This document shows, piece by piece, positions 11,385 to 22,530 of a DNA stretch of 64,000 bases. This stretch comes from Megaleporinus macrocephalus (Eukaryota; Chordata; Actinopteri; Characiformes; Anostomidae): contig CM038702.1 in assembly GCA_021613375.1 (NCBI GenBank), positions 23,791,849 to 23,855,848 on the forward strand. Direction: 5' to 3'. Numbering within the stretch: the stretch's first letter is position 1; each line of letters opens with the position of its first letter. A model generated the notes under the pieces. That model worked only from the letters and a program-made list of their open reading frames with translations, made no database searches and had not been told where the DNA came from. A program made the translations under genes and the position numbers.

Positions 11385-11545
11385 GTCTTTACATCTACAA
11401 GGTAGGTGTGTCCAACAGTGAGTGGATCCAGTGTTAAAAAAATTCAGCACTGCTGTGACTGATCCCCTTGACTAGCTCAACAATACACCAACAAATCACC
11501 ACCACATTATTGTCACTGCTGAAAATCATCCAAACCCAAATTATA
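11385..11545. repeat. Palindrome-like dispersed repeat, copy 1
   Basis: The order TTACATCTACAAGGT, GTGAGTGGATCCAG, CAGCACTGCTGTG and ACCACCACATTATTGTCACTG follows the order of blocks in an abundant otophysan-fish repeat (recalled). A second decayed copy is at 39060-39240. It carries no coding capacity. Confidence 0.5.
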
Positions 11546-11785
11546 TCTATCATTACTGCTCAACGAAAAACAATTATCAACAAAATGCTAACTATACAAT
11601 CCAAAAATGCTCTTTACTTTTAGAGCAAGTTAATGAAAAGACATCGGCTTTAAAGCAATTTTGGAGCATTTATATTGGTCCAATCATTATGGAACTTTGA
11701 CACAACATATAGGACAAATGTAGAGATCAAACTGATCAATAACTCTATACATTTAGAACACTTGAAATATATTAGACTGCCAATT
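11546..11785. other. Flank of the 24-bp array with a dispersed motif
   Basis: At about 11653-11690 the words TTTTGGAGCATTTATATTGG and TCCAATCATT match a short dispersed family also seen at 39565, 52635 and, reversed, 61515-61555. Otherwise nothing is recognised. Confidence 0.45.
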
Positions 11786-13132
11786 AAACGTTTTAGAACA
11801 CTACCAGCCAAACGTTTTAGATTACTACCAGTCAAACGTTTTAGATTACTACCAGTCAAACGTTTTAGTACACTACCAGTCAAACGTTTTAGATCACTAC
11901 CAGTCAAACGTTTTAGATCACTACCAGTCAAACATTTTAGTACACTACCAGTCAAACGTTTTAGATCACTACCAGTCAAACATTTAAAACACTACCAGCC
12001 AAACGTTTTAGATCACTACCAGCCAAACGTTATCGATCACTACCAGCCAAACATTTTAGTACACTACCAGCCTAATGTTTTAAAACACTACCAGACAAAC
12101 AGTTTTAGATCACTACCAGTCAAACGTTTTAGTACACTACCAGTCAAACGTTTTAGTACACTACCAGCCAAACGTTTTAGATTACTACCAGCCAAATGTT
12201 TTAGTACACTACCAGCCAAACGTTTTAGATCACTACCAGTCAAACATTTTAGTTCACTACCAGCCAAACGTTTTAGATTACTACCAGCCAAACGTTTAGT
12301 ACACTACCAGCCAAACGTTTTAGATCACTACCAGCCAAACGTTTTAGATTACTACCAGTCAAACGTTTTAGATCACTACCAGTCAAACGTTTTAGTACAC
12401 TACCAGCCAAACGTTTTAGATCACTACCAGTCAAACGTTTTAGTACACTACCAGCCAAACGTTTTAGATTACTACCAGTCAAACGTTTTAGTACACTACC
12501 AGCCAAACGTTTTAGTACACTACCAGCCAAATGTTTTAGATCACTACCAGTCAAACGTTTTAGATTACTACCAGTCAAACGTTTTAGTACACTACCAGCC
12601 AAACCTTTTAGTACACTACCAGTCAAACGTTTTAGATCACTACCAGTCAAACATTTAAAACACTACCAGCCAAACGTTTTAGATCACTACCAGCCAAACA
12701 TTTTAGTACACTACCAGCCTAACGTTTTAAAACACTACCAGACAAACAGTTTTAGATCACTACCAGTCAAACGTTTTAGTACACTACCAGTCAAACGTTT
12801 TAGTACAATACCAGCCAAATGTTTTAGATCACTACCAGTCAAACGTTTTAGTACACTACCAGTCAAACGTTTTAGTACAATACCAGCCAAACGTTTTTGA
12901 TCACTACCAGTCAAACGTTTTAGTACACTACCAGTAGATCAATACCAGCCAAACGTTTTAGTACACTACCACCCAAACGTTTTAGTACACTACCAGCCAA
13001 ACGTTTTAGATCACTACCAGCCAAACGTTTTAGATCACTACCAGTCAAACGTTTTAGTACACTACCAGCCAAACGTTTTAGATCACTACCAGCCAAACAT
13101 TTTAGATCACTACCAGTCAAACATTTTGAGTA
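11786..13132. repeat. 24-bp minisatellite, about 56 copies
   Basis: Consensus ACCAGYCAAACGTTTTAG followed by ATCACT, TACACT or ATTACT (24 bp), mixing GTC/GCC and three spacer variants. Because 24 is divisible by three, frames stay open on both strands with an 8-residue period; this explains the open frames and is not coding. A rare block with the shortened unit CATTTAAAACACTACC and the variant GACAAACAGTTTTAG occurs twice, at 11981 and 12652, indicating a block duplication of about 671 bp (28 units) inside the array. Confidence 0.96.
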
Positions 13133-13437
13133 GTAGGAGATGAGGTTCTTCCTGGTTTTCTGGGTGTAAAAGGAGCATAAGGTCAAAAAAAGCAAAAATT
13201 GTCCAACACTACCAAAGCTGTCAATTATTGTCCTTTGTCAAGACCCCTGGAATCACTAAATCCCATCCTGTAATGTAAATGTATTGTCCAAAGACAAAAG
13301 GCTATTAGAGATTCCTATTACAGCTGGTTTAAATGCTACTGGTTTTCAGTGGCATAACTCTACTATTACGACAAGTACTTCAGTTTTTTCTCTCTTTCTA
13401 CCCTCTACACACTTAAGCGATTTGTGTGTTGCCCTTC
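13133..13437. other. Noncoding DNA, nothing recognised
   Basis: No gene or repeat identified; short CT-rich patch near 13390-13410. Confidence 0.4.
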
Positions 13438-13550
13438 TCTCCTAAGCCTCTTAGCCCGGTCCCGTTCCGCTACAGTGTGTTTTGGAGTGTGTGTCATTTG
13501 TTTGTTTTTTTTTCTTCAACAGGATTAACGCAGACAGACGTGGTTTTTAT
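13438..13550. repeat. Noncoding segment paired with 42017-42125
   Basis: CTAAGCCTCTTAGCCC, then GCTACAGTGTGTTTTGGAGT and GTGTGTCATTTG, followed by an AGGATTA block and CCAAAC, occur in the same order and orientation at 42023-42125. The best 60 bp look close to 90% identical by eye. It is either a dispersed repeat of unknown type or a duplicated conserved noncoding element. The open frame at 13482-13673 has no protein character. Confidence 0.6.
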
Positions 13551-13866
13551 ACCAAACTCAAAAAGCAGCATGACTATAGACACTGCAACTATAGCTTAGT
13601 GTCCTTCATTGTTTTATGCAGTGTTTGGCTCAGTACAGTGAATGCAGACAGTAGAGCACTAGATTCATTCTAAATGATCTACACTGAAACTAGACAAATG
13701 AATGTGAAGCTGTTGTAGTCCACAAAGGCTTTTGACTCTGGACACTGAAAACAAAATTCCAAAGATTTGTCATAGTTTAACCTTTAACCTAAGACTAGCA
13801 GTGAAAATTCACATTCAGATTTAATGAAATCTGGTTGAGGCTCAGTGTGACAACCTTCTGAGTATG
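13551..13866. other. Noncoding DNA, nothing recognised
   Basis: No gene or repeat identified between the paired segment and the hAT-like element. Confidence 0.4.
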
Positions 13867-13874
13867 CTGAAAAT

Positions 13875-14613
13875 TAGAGATGGACCGATCAGCGTTCCTG
13901 AAGCCGATTCTGATCACGTTTCAGTGCGATTGGCCGATCCAGGGTGGGGCTATATGCCACAGCAGGCTACATGCAATTACTAGCGGGAACAAGTCATGAA
14001 AGATGGTGGAAGCATAATTATCTAGCTTTATAAACTCAATCACTTTGGCTGTTCCTTTAGCTCTTTGGCTGTTGCTGCTGGTCTGCACGGTTTTCTGGGT
14101 TATTTCTTTTGTGCTAGCTGCCCATGCTAGTTGTGCTGTTTACTAATACTATATTCAGCCATGTGGTGTACTCTTAAGTGCTGTATCAGATTAATAGTGT
14201 TAAATGTGTTTGTCTTGGTTCCCATTAGAGACACGTTGATTTTACAAATTTTACAAAACGCTCTGGACGAGTCTGCATCACATACAGTAAAACACTGCCA
14301 GACAGATGATGTTTTCTATCAGCACATACAGTGAACACCATAAACTTTTCTCGCGAGGCCACTGCTTTAGTCAGTCTGTCGAAAATGAAACAGTATGTAT
14401 TTCCACCTAGCGGTTCAGATAGGAATTGCAGGGACCTGACCAGAGAGGGTTTCACAAAGGGCTCCTCTTCCTGAATGAAACTCTAGCTGGAAATACAGAA
14501 ATTAGGCTCATTTGTTTAATGCCAGTGATCGACTCTCAGGATTGGCTAAATTGGAGATTGCATAGTTTGATTATTACTTGGCTGATACTGATACATCGAT
14601 CCTTCCATCTCTC
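13875..14613. mobile_element. hAT-like nonautonomous element with near-perfect TSD
   Basis: The 5' end TAGAGATGGACCGATC is mirrored at the 3' end by GAGAGATGGAAGGATCGATG (read in reverse complement). Flanks are CTGAAAAT at 13867-13874 and CTGAGAAT at 14614-14621, an 8-bp direct repeat with one mismatch, as expected for hAT transposition. Length is 739 bp. No transposase domain is visible in the internal frames, so it was probably mobilised in trans. A related left end begins at 52190. Confidence 0.72.
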
Positions 14614-14621
14614 CTGAGAAT

Positions 14622-14966
14622 AAAGGAAAGGGCAAAAGAACAAAATGATTGTATGGCTTGGATGTACTGCTGATTTATTAAGTGTATTTAGAGTATTAAG
14701 TACATTGACTGTAGTGATACAATGGCACAGCAGCACAACGGTGACCCAAGCCTCACATCTGTTCTGCCTGACCACACCCCCCTGGAATTGACCAATGAAA
14801 GTCTTTTAATGTAAATATAGGATCAACACCCACAAAAAGAGCTTTTCTTCACAGATGAGTGAATTCCTGGTTTAACACATTATACTAATAGCTTTTTGCT
14901 TCCTTCCTAATCACAAATGTCATTGAAAGGGAAGTATATTAAAGACAGGAAAATAGAGTGAAATGT
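14622..14966. other. Noncoding DNA between hAT element and solo LTR
   Basis: Nothing recognised; no open frame with protein character. Confidence 0.4.
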
Positions 14967-14971
14967 GCCTC

Positions 14972-15555
14972 TGTCACGCATATGACTGTCCCTGACACTA
15001 ACTTACTTCCAAACTCCATTTCCCAGAATGCACATCCGGATGATGTCACACCCACATGTTCACCTCAAGCCAATCATGCACCTGTCCCACGATCAGCCTC
15101 CCCGGAATTCTAATACGCACAGCTGTTTGTCATTACGATCACCCCATATAAGCTTCACACACACAGACACACTTTGCGAAGTTTTGCCAACCTATTGTTG
15201 CAATTCTGAGCGGTTTCCCTTGTGGTCTTGTTTGTCTATTCTGGTTTTGACTTATTCCGTTTTCTGACTATTCTCCCTCTCGATTTCTCCTTCTGGTTTT
15301 GGTTGCCTGTATCTTACTCTCCCTTGGCTCTGATCTCCCTTCCGTACTCTCGACTCTCCCTTCGGATTTCCCTCATGATTTGGTCGCCTCGCTCTCTGCT
15401 ATTCTGGTTACGACTTCTGCCTGTCTCCTGGTCTACGATTCTCGCTCCGTTTTGTGTTTGTTTGTATTTTGCTGCTCTGTCACACTGCTGATCTTAATAA
15501 ATCCAACATAACTTTTAGCTCTGCGAGCATCGTGCTGAGTGCTTTGCCTATGACA
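14972..15555 (+). mobile_element. Solo LTR with exact 5-bp TSD
   Basis: The unit begins TGTCACGC and ends TATGACA, giving short inverted ends TGTCA/TGACA. It is bounded by the exact direct repeat GCCTC at 14967-14971 and 15556-15560. Inside, a TATA-like CCCCATATAAGC lies near 15143 and an AATAAA near 15495, in the order expected of an LTR on the + strand. Length is 584 bp. No internal gag or pol region adjoins it, so it is most simply a solo LTR left by recombination. The CT-rich transcribed half produces overlapping spurious open frames. It is probably from an LTR retrotransposon; the family is not determined. Confidence 0.85.
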
Positions 15556-15560
15556 GCCTC

Positions 15561-16399
15561 CTTCAGTCCCTGAGTAGAAGTTTAGAAATGCTTAAATGGA
15601 TGTTTTTGTATTCATCTTAACAATGTTTTGTTTTTCTGAGAAAATAAACAAACATGGTCTAGATGAATACATGCACAAACCTATTGTCTCATAAATATGT
15701 TTATGTTTTCTACAGCATCTATTACATTTGTATGTTTAATGGGTATTGTTAGGATTTGTTAAGATGTGATATAAAAACATGGGAAAAAATTCCAAATGAA
15801 AAGAAATTAAAAAGCTGTGGTCAATTCCCTACAGTTGATGCGTATTTATTTACTCCTTGTTGACATGACAACTTACACTAGTTCAAACTTGAGCTACTAA
15901 GAAGTTTATGCTATACTAAGTTTTAATTCAGTTCAGACTCAGTTTAACATTACTACTTCATGGTAAGCTGATTTAGACCATCAAACTACTTCCTTAAATG
16001 GTGTAACAGTTATTCTTATAATGCCTGAGGCCCCAGCACATTTAAACAAGAAGCTGGTCAATAGGAAGATTTAGTTTTAATGTTGGTAGACCTACCTAGA
16101 GTTTTATGTTGAAAACTACTCAAGTTGTCCATTAATATTTTGGTACTGACCAATCAGGAACTGTTTTTAAAACATTTTGCCTATATGTTTTTTCTTATTT
16201 TGACTGATTTGTAGCCCATTGTCTAACTAAATATATGAAAAATGACAGGTGGACATGGCAAAGTGGAGTAATTGTTTCTGTTTCCATTATTGTTCTGGAA
16301 CACTGCCATGTGCTTTTGTCTTGGTTTAAGCTTCTCCATTGTTCTGCCCTTCAGTCTTCAGCCCTCACCACCTGTTTCTATTCATTTTTGTCTTTAGTT

Positions 16400-16401
<2 letters not shown>
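15561..16401. other. AT-rich noncoding DNA
   Basis: No gene or repeat recognised. The frame at 16235-16453 ends inside an AT microsatellite and is not supported. Confidence 0.4.

Positions 16402-16451
<50 letters not shown>
16402..16451. repeat. (AT)n microsatellite
   Basis: About 25 uninterrupted TA units. A shorter TA run follows at 16560-16574. The overlapping open frames reading Ile-Tyr repeats are artefacts. Confidence 0.96.
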
Positions 16452-16453
<2 letters not shown>

Positions 16454-18119
16454 CCAGCATTGTTTGTGATCATCATGTTCCTGTTTCCCTGGTTGTGCTT
16501 TCTTTGTTAGTTTTTAGTTTCTTAGCCCATTAAAGTTTATTTATTTTCTATTTGTTTCATATATATATATATATTAGCTTTATCTGCCTTGTCAGTCCAT
16601 TTGTTACGTAAGGCACATGAAATAGGGAAACATAGGGGCAGACAAACCAGGGGATGCCTGACAGTTTGGGTTACCTGTTGCATCTTTAGCTGCAGCTCTA
16701 CTTTGCTCCCCTTTACTTGCTGTGGGATGAATCCTTTGTCAAGTGTAGCACTTTGTGATGGCTATATCATATGTTTAGTTATTTTCCAGGATCTGGGTTG
16801 GTAAATTCATGCAGCTGGTGGACCAACTTGTCCATTTATTTATATTTTAACCACCCATATAATAATATGATAATAAATGATAAAAATATATAAGAATAAT
16901 AATTAAAAGAGAAAGAACGAGTGATTGAATGTTCAGTATTTGATTTTAAATTCATTGAAAAGGTTGTTGTTATATTGTCTGGTCTTTGAGTGGTTATGTG
17001 ACCAGTAGAGCATGTTTGTTTGTGTGTGTGTTTCTCCCTGATGACTATACAGGAGATTGAAATAATAAGAGGTAATCACTAATCCCTTTTCTCCACTTGA
17101 CAAGAGGAGTCAGCAAAATGATTCCCTGCAGAATGTCCACTGTTTACTTTATTATTAATGTATTTTTATACACTGCTTGTGATGTGATTTTCATGCATAT
17201 GTGTTTGTGCATGAGCACATCTCAGTGTGTTCCTTAGCCAAATTGGCACTGCTATTTATTAACCCACAGACATTACTCTTTCTTTTTTCCTGCTTTTAAA
17301 GCCAATTTGTCAATTTTAGTTTTTTATGTATTTGTTAAATTTAGTTTGTTTATAATGACGAAGTGTCAGTACAATTCAACTGATCATAGTTTAGAAAAAA
17401 ATGAATAAAAGTTAAAAAAGAATATAAGAATAAAAGGTTTAATCTGTATGACATTTCAAGCTCTAGTTATTTCATGCCATGAAAAACAAGCTTATTTAAT
17501 TATGTGGGCCAGATTCTATATGTGAGTATCTTTATATGTTTCAGCAGAAATAGTTTGTGGTAAAGCCAGAAATAATTAGAGTTAACTTAAAGACCGTTAA
17601 ACTGACCCTTCACAGTAAAACAAGAGAAACAAGAGATATTACTAACCTAGATCACATACACCTAACTTAAAGTTATGGCACATATTGCATTTTAAGCTTT
17701 ATTTATTTATTTATTTATGTATTTATTTTCTTTATGATAAACTCGGCTAATTAATAAAATTGCTCAAAAAATAGCAGAACAACCTACAAAACATATGTAT
17801 ACATAAGACAAGTGGAATAATGTATAAATGTAGTGTAATAGAAACTGTCCAAACTTTTTCAGATTAAACTCTTTTTATGTTGACAATTCATAATGTTGTT
17901 ATTTCTCCTGTAAATTTGCCATTTTGGAGATACAAAATTTTGTTCTGACAGCCAAAATTTATTTTAACATCTGGCCATCATGCCTGAAAAGAGCTAGTTA
18001 GATATCCCATTTCAAAACCATGCTCATGGATCTGGAGCCCCTCCCCCTGTATACATATAATACATATAATACATATACGTATATATATAACAGCCTCCAC
18101 TCTTTCCCACAATAATTGG
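16452..18119. other. AT-rich noncoding DNA
   Basis: Contains a (TTTA)n patch at 17699-17727 and short TATA-like repeats at 18052-18088. No gene, RNA or mobile element recognised in about 1.6 kb. Confidence 0.4.
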
Positions 18120-18597
18120 GAATGTGTTTATTGTATTTAATTAAATGAGTATTTGTGAGGTCAAACACTGATGTTGGACAAAAAGTCCTGGTTTGCAGTC
18201 ATTGTTTCACTTCGTCCCAAAAGTATTCAGTGGTGCTGAGTTCCTCAAAACCCGTCAAACCATGTTTGTATGTACCTTACTTTCTGCACAGGGCACAGTC
18301 ATGCTGGAAGAGAAGTCGTTTTGTGAAACTCTTGCCACAAAAGTTAGAACCATATAATTGTATGAAATGTTTTTGTAACAATACCTTCCCAAACCCTGAA
18401 AAACAGCACAGACCATTATTTCTCCTCCATTAAACTTTTTTGTTGGCACTGTGCATTCTAGATTCTAGATTCCAGAGATCTCCTGGCATCCACCAAACCC
18501 AGATTCATCTATCAGAATGCCTGTGATTCATCAGTCCAAAGAACATGTTTCTACTGCTCCAGTGGTAGCATGGTTTATTCTTCTTCAGCTTGGCATT
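18120..18597 (-). pseudogene. Tc1-like transposase relic, catalytic region
   Basis: Read on the minus strand, the frame from 18449 downward contains KFNGGEIMVCAVFQGLGRY, a decayed form of the conserved GGG(I/V)MVWG segment of Tc1-like DDE transposases. Nucleotide order around it (CACTGATGTTGGACAAAAAG, CAGTCATGCTGGAAGAGAAG, CCAAACCCAGATTCATC, CAGTCCAAAGAACATGTTTC) matches a common fish Tc1-like element from memory. Frame breaks and the loss of both termini show it is dead. A GATA repeat and a 27-bp minisatellite directly follow. Confidence 0.68.
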
Positions 18598-18628
18598 GTA
18601 GATAGATAAAATAGATAGATAGATAAAA
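18598..18628. repeat. GATA-type microsatellite
   Basis: Impure GATA/AGAT units between the Tc1 relic and the 27-bp array. Confidence 0.85.
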
Positions 18629-19088
18629 AGTTAATTGCAGTCTATAGCATGTTGAAGTTAATTGCAGGCTATATCATGTTGAAGTTAATTAAAAGGTTAT
18701 AGCATTTTGAAGTAAATTGCAGGCTGTAACATGTTGAAGTTAATTGAAGGTTATAATATGTTGAAATTAATTGCATTCTATAACATGTTATAGTTAACTG
18801 AAGGGTATAACATGTTGAAGTTAACTGCATGCTATAACATGTTGAAGTTAACTGAAGGGTATAACATGTTGAAGTTAACTGCATGCTATAACATGTTGAA
18901 GTTAATTGAAGGTTATAGCATGTTGAAGTTAATTGCAGGCTATAACGTTGAAGTTAATTGCATGATATAACATGTTGAAGTTAAATGAAGGCTATAACAC
19001 GTTGAAGTTAATTGTAGAATATAGCATGTAAATGTTAATTGAAGGTTATAACATATTGAAGTTAATAATGAATTGCAGGCTATAACAT
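18629..19088. repeat. 27-bp minisatellite, about 17 copies
   Basis: Consensus GTTGAAGTTAATTGAAGG followed by TTATAACAT (27 bp), alternating with variants GTTAACTGCATGC and TTAATTGCAGGC. The AACATGTT core of each unit is palindromic. The 9-residue periodic minus-strand frame at 18669-18884 is a by-product of a period divisible by three. Confidence 0.93.
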
Positions 19089-20038
19089 GTAGTCTTCCTG
19101 CTAAAGTTTAGGTCTGGAGATATTCTACTGGTATTTAATAAATCATCATGGTGTTTTGTGTTGTGGTTTACCTGGTCAGCAAAAAAACAATGGGTGCAGG
19201 TTGTGATCAGCTTTTAATTGGATTGTAATTTCAAGCTACACAATTCCAGAGCATTATTGTTATAATTATCCATGCCACAATAACATTAACATTGTCACAG
19301 CAGTTCTAATAAAATTTGAAAGAAAACATAATAATCTAATGCTCAGATAATATTTTAAGGATGATTAGTTGACCCCATGTCTCCTAAATTGCCCTGTGTC
19401 CTGCTCCTCTCTGCACTTTGTGATGTACTCAATGGTGGTCAAGAATTAAATAACATTTAGGTATCAAGTGCTCACACAGTTTAGAGATGTGTATGTGCAA
19501 GTGTGTGTGTGTGCTGTCAGTCAAAGCAAGCCCTGTAATGGAATTCTCTAGCAGTCTTGACAGTCTGTCTCTAGCACAGGTCATTTACTCAACTCTCTCT
19601 CTCACACACACACACACTCCTGCACTTTACATCCATCTAGCCCATCTAGCTGCTGTTTTTAATCCTATCTCTCTCTCTGGTTCCTCCACTGCGCTCCGTC
19701 ACCCCTACCTCTCTCTGATGCTCTACAGTGTGTTTCATTTAAGTTTACTCTCACCCTGTCAGCTTCACTCTGTCTTTCTTTCACTTTCTCTCTATTTATT
19801 CCTCCCTCACTCCCTCCCTGTCCAACTCCTTTCCTCCCCAGCTCTCTTTTTCTCACCTGCCATTTACCTTATTCTACTCTGACGCTGTATGCATTAAGAA
19901 ATAGAGGAGAGCAGCTAGTAGCGGAGCATACAATGTCCTTCTGAAAATATATTTCTAAGTACTGTACAAAAGCCAACTTAGCCAAATGATATGCAAAGCT
20001 GAATATCTGGTCGCCAGGCAAAAAAACACATCAGATCT

Positions 20039-20040
<2 letters not shown>
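19089..20040. other. Noncoding DNA with a CT-rich tract
   Basis: 19590-19860 is irregular CT-rich DNA with CTCTCTCTCACACACAC, giving artefactual Leu/Ser-rich (+) and Arg/Glu-rich (-) frames. Elsewhere nothing is recognised; TACTGTACAAAAG at 19958 weakly resembles the Tc1-like terminus seen at 783. Confidence 0.45.

Positions 20041-20100
<60 letters not shown>
20041..20100. repeat. (AT)n microsatellite, 30 units
   Basis: Sixty uninterrupted bases of AT, directly abutting the 124-bp array. Confidence 0.97.
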
Positions 20101-20102
<2 letters not shown>

Positions 20103-20592
20103 CCAAAAAATGCTCTGCTATTGCTACAACTTCAAGCTTGTGACAATAACGGAACCTGTTTTGGTGTTTTATGGAATTTTAAGAAGGTTCTCATTAGAAC
20201 CATAAACAATATACTTTCCATACAGCACCAAAAAAGGTTCTGCTATTGCTACAATATCAAACTTGTGTCAATAATGGAACCCTTTTGGTATTATATGAAA
20301 TTTCAAGAAGGTCCTGTATAGAACCTTATACAATACATTTTCCATATAGCACCAAAAAAGGTTCTGCTATTGCTACAATGTCAAGCTTGTGTCAATAATG
20401 GAACCCTTTTGGTATTATATGAAATTTCAAGAAGGTCCTGTATAGAACCATATACAATACATTTTCCATATAGCACCAAAAAAGGTTCTGCTATTGCTAC
20501 AATGTCAAGCTTGTGTCAATAACAGAACCTGCTTTTGGTGCTATATGGAATTTCAAGAAGGTTCTGTATAAAACCTTATATTTTCAATCAGA
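20101..20592. repeat. 124-bp tandem repeat, four copies
   Basis: Units start at 20101, 20225, 20349 and 20473, exactly 124 bp apart. Each contains GCACCAAAAAAGGTTCTGCT near the start, then AATGGAACCCTTTTGG, and ends with TAGAACC, AATACATTTTCCATATA. The words GGTTCT and AGAACC give each unit a partly inverted character. The first and last copies are the most divergent. The open frames are periodic artefacts. Confidence 0.93.
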
Positions 20593-21349
20593 CTGCAGAA
20601 TTATTTCAAAATGTAAAGAACCATTTAAGCTTTCTACATTGAATCTTTACTATAGAACACTTGAAGTCATTTTGTTGCAGTTATCAGTTTATCTGAAATG
20701 TCTTTCTTTGTGTAAATTTCAAAGCACATCATCTGCTGAGGTTTTGTATGATCTCATTCTCATTTTGATTTAGTTATCTCAAAATACCAAGTAGTGTTTT
20801 TGCTGCATAGTGCAACTCAACAGTGCTCAGAATTTTTGGGTGTGGAGCTTCCGGTGTGCAACAGGTTTAAGTGCAAAAATTATAATAATATTTTTTCATT
20901 GTGTGAATATAAATTTCTGCAACAAAATAAAACAAATATTATTGATACCTTCCTGCCTAGAAACGTGTGTGTAGGGAAAAAATACAGGATTAAACAACAT
21001 AAATAGTAGAACCCCCACCAAGACCTCAATTTAAACTCTGTTTACATCCTCATAAGACATGTCTTTCACCAAGATCAAGCTCTTTCTGAATACTCTTTTA
21101 GCGCAACGTCTTATTCTTTCGCTCAAGGTCGCCTCAAGCACAAGCAAATGTTCTACATTTCCACCAGAAAGGCTTCCAAATTCATGGATCTCAACTAGTG
21201 TAGTTTTAAGCATAATAAGGAAGTTTATTGTTATCTATTATTATTTTTAACATCTGCATAGTGTAACACTCACTAAATTGATTTGATGGGTTAGTTTATT
21301 TTAACCTACTTATTTATTTAATGCTTAATTTTAAACCATAAGCCAATTT
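20593..21349. other. AT-rich noncoding DNA
   Basis: No supported gene. Overlapping short frames on both strands at 21031-21250 lack any recognisable domain. Confidence 0.4.
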
Positions 21350-21662
21350 GAGCAGTGTTGCCTCACAGCAAGATGATCCAGGGTTGGATTCCTGGCCTGG
21401 GCTGTTCTGTTTGGAGTTTGTTCTCCTCCTGCTTGAGTGGGTTTCCTCCGGGTACTCCGGTTTACTCGCACAGTTCTATAACATGCGTGATAGGTTGATT
21501 GGTCACTCTAAATTGCCTGTAGGTGTGAGTGTGTGGTCCAGCGATGGACTGGCAACCTTCCCATAGTGTACCCTGCCTTCACCCGATGACACTGGGATTG
21601 GCTTCAGCCCCCCTGTGACCCTGACTAGAGGGATAAAGCAAAAAGATAATGGATAGATGGAT
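21350..21662 (+). mobile_element. tRNA-derived SINE, 5'-truncated copy
   Basis: Same family as 2279-2581: GTTGCCTCACAGCAAGATGA, GGTTTCCTCCGGGTACTCCG, CTCTAAATTGCCTGTAGGTG, then CACTGGGATTGGCTTCAGCC and a tail with GGATAGATGGATG. The first part of the tRNA-like head, including the A box, is missing. Confidence 0.85.
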
Positions 21663-22469
21663 GAATATATACCAGTTTGATTGACCCAGTGATTACAGGC
21701 CCCTGTTGCTATCTAAAACTGTCATCAGAAATTTGCCATTACATGAACCAGTTTTTTTTGTATCTACAAACTATTAGCTACCCCAAGATGTCTGAGCCTC
21801 AAGGACATATTTAAATACAGCCACCATTCTCAAGAAATCGTCTGTCTGCCCAGTGCTCTGTGAGAAAGACCTCGCATAATATAATTATGCTCATGCAACA
21901 ATCCTGAAACATCTGAAATTTCACTTCATTTAGTTCAGTTCCTTTTTGCCCACAGATATGTCAACCCCCCTTTGCCAAATGGGCAAAAAAAAAAGTTAAA
22001 CAATTGTACCAGAAAATCACTTCTCATTTTTTAAGAGTTCATCTAGGCCTGCTCTTTGGTATGGATTAAAAAGGATGAGGAAAAGTGCTCCGAGTCATGC
22101 TGACATAACATAGTGAAACCCAGAGCAATAACGTGGAAGGTTGAGAAGGTTCAAAGCTTGTGTCCTTCACTAAAGGTTAAACACTTAATGCTGACATGCC
22201 CTTGAATGGAAATAAATATAAAGGGTTTTTTCTTCAATCAATACAACAGGTTCATTCATTCATACTTGTTCATTCATGCGGGAAGCTGGTTGTGTTTTCT
22301 TTCAATACACATAGGAAGTAGTTCTGAAGGTCCTTATATATCACTACGCAAATACAAAACACGCATACACGGCAATAATGCATACACACACTAAAGAGCA
22401 CAAGAGTAGTTTGTACTTAAACCTGTTTCTACTACATAGAGATACGTACTCTGACTGAACACAAAGCAT
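21663..22469. other. Noncoding DNA, nothing recognised
   Basis: No gene, RNA or repeat that I can support. Confidence 0.4.
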
Positions 22470-22530
22470 TTACGTAAGTAGCCCTGGATAAGAGCATCTG
22501 CTAAATGCCATAAATGTCAATGTAAATGAA
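22470..22530 (+). mobile_element. SINE/LINE 3' tail fragment
   Basis: GGATAAGAGCATCTGCTAAA followed by TGCCATAAATGTCAATGTAAATG is the recalled 3' tail of a common teleost LINE/SINE group (ends in ATGTAAATG units). Only the tail can be seen. Confidence 0.55.

Noticed and set aside
11389..11417. TGTTGGACAC as the 5' end of the reverse LTR relic
   Set aside because: These bases belong to the adjacent palindrome-like repeat, and the flanks ATTAC and GTGAG do not match.
11675..12658. 327-codon frame and several minus-strand frames over the 24-bp array
   Set aside because: Period of 24 bp keeps frames open on both strands; products are pure 8-residue repeats.
11786..13132. CRISPR-like direct repeats
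   Set aside because: Units are contiguous with no unique spacers, and the DNA is vertebrate.
15028..15511. Overlapping + strand frames
   Set aside because: They lie within the solo LTR and are CT-rich by composition; no protein motif.
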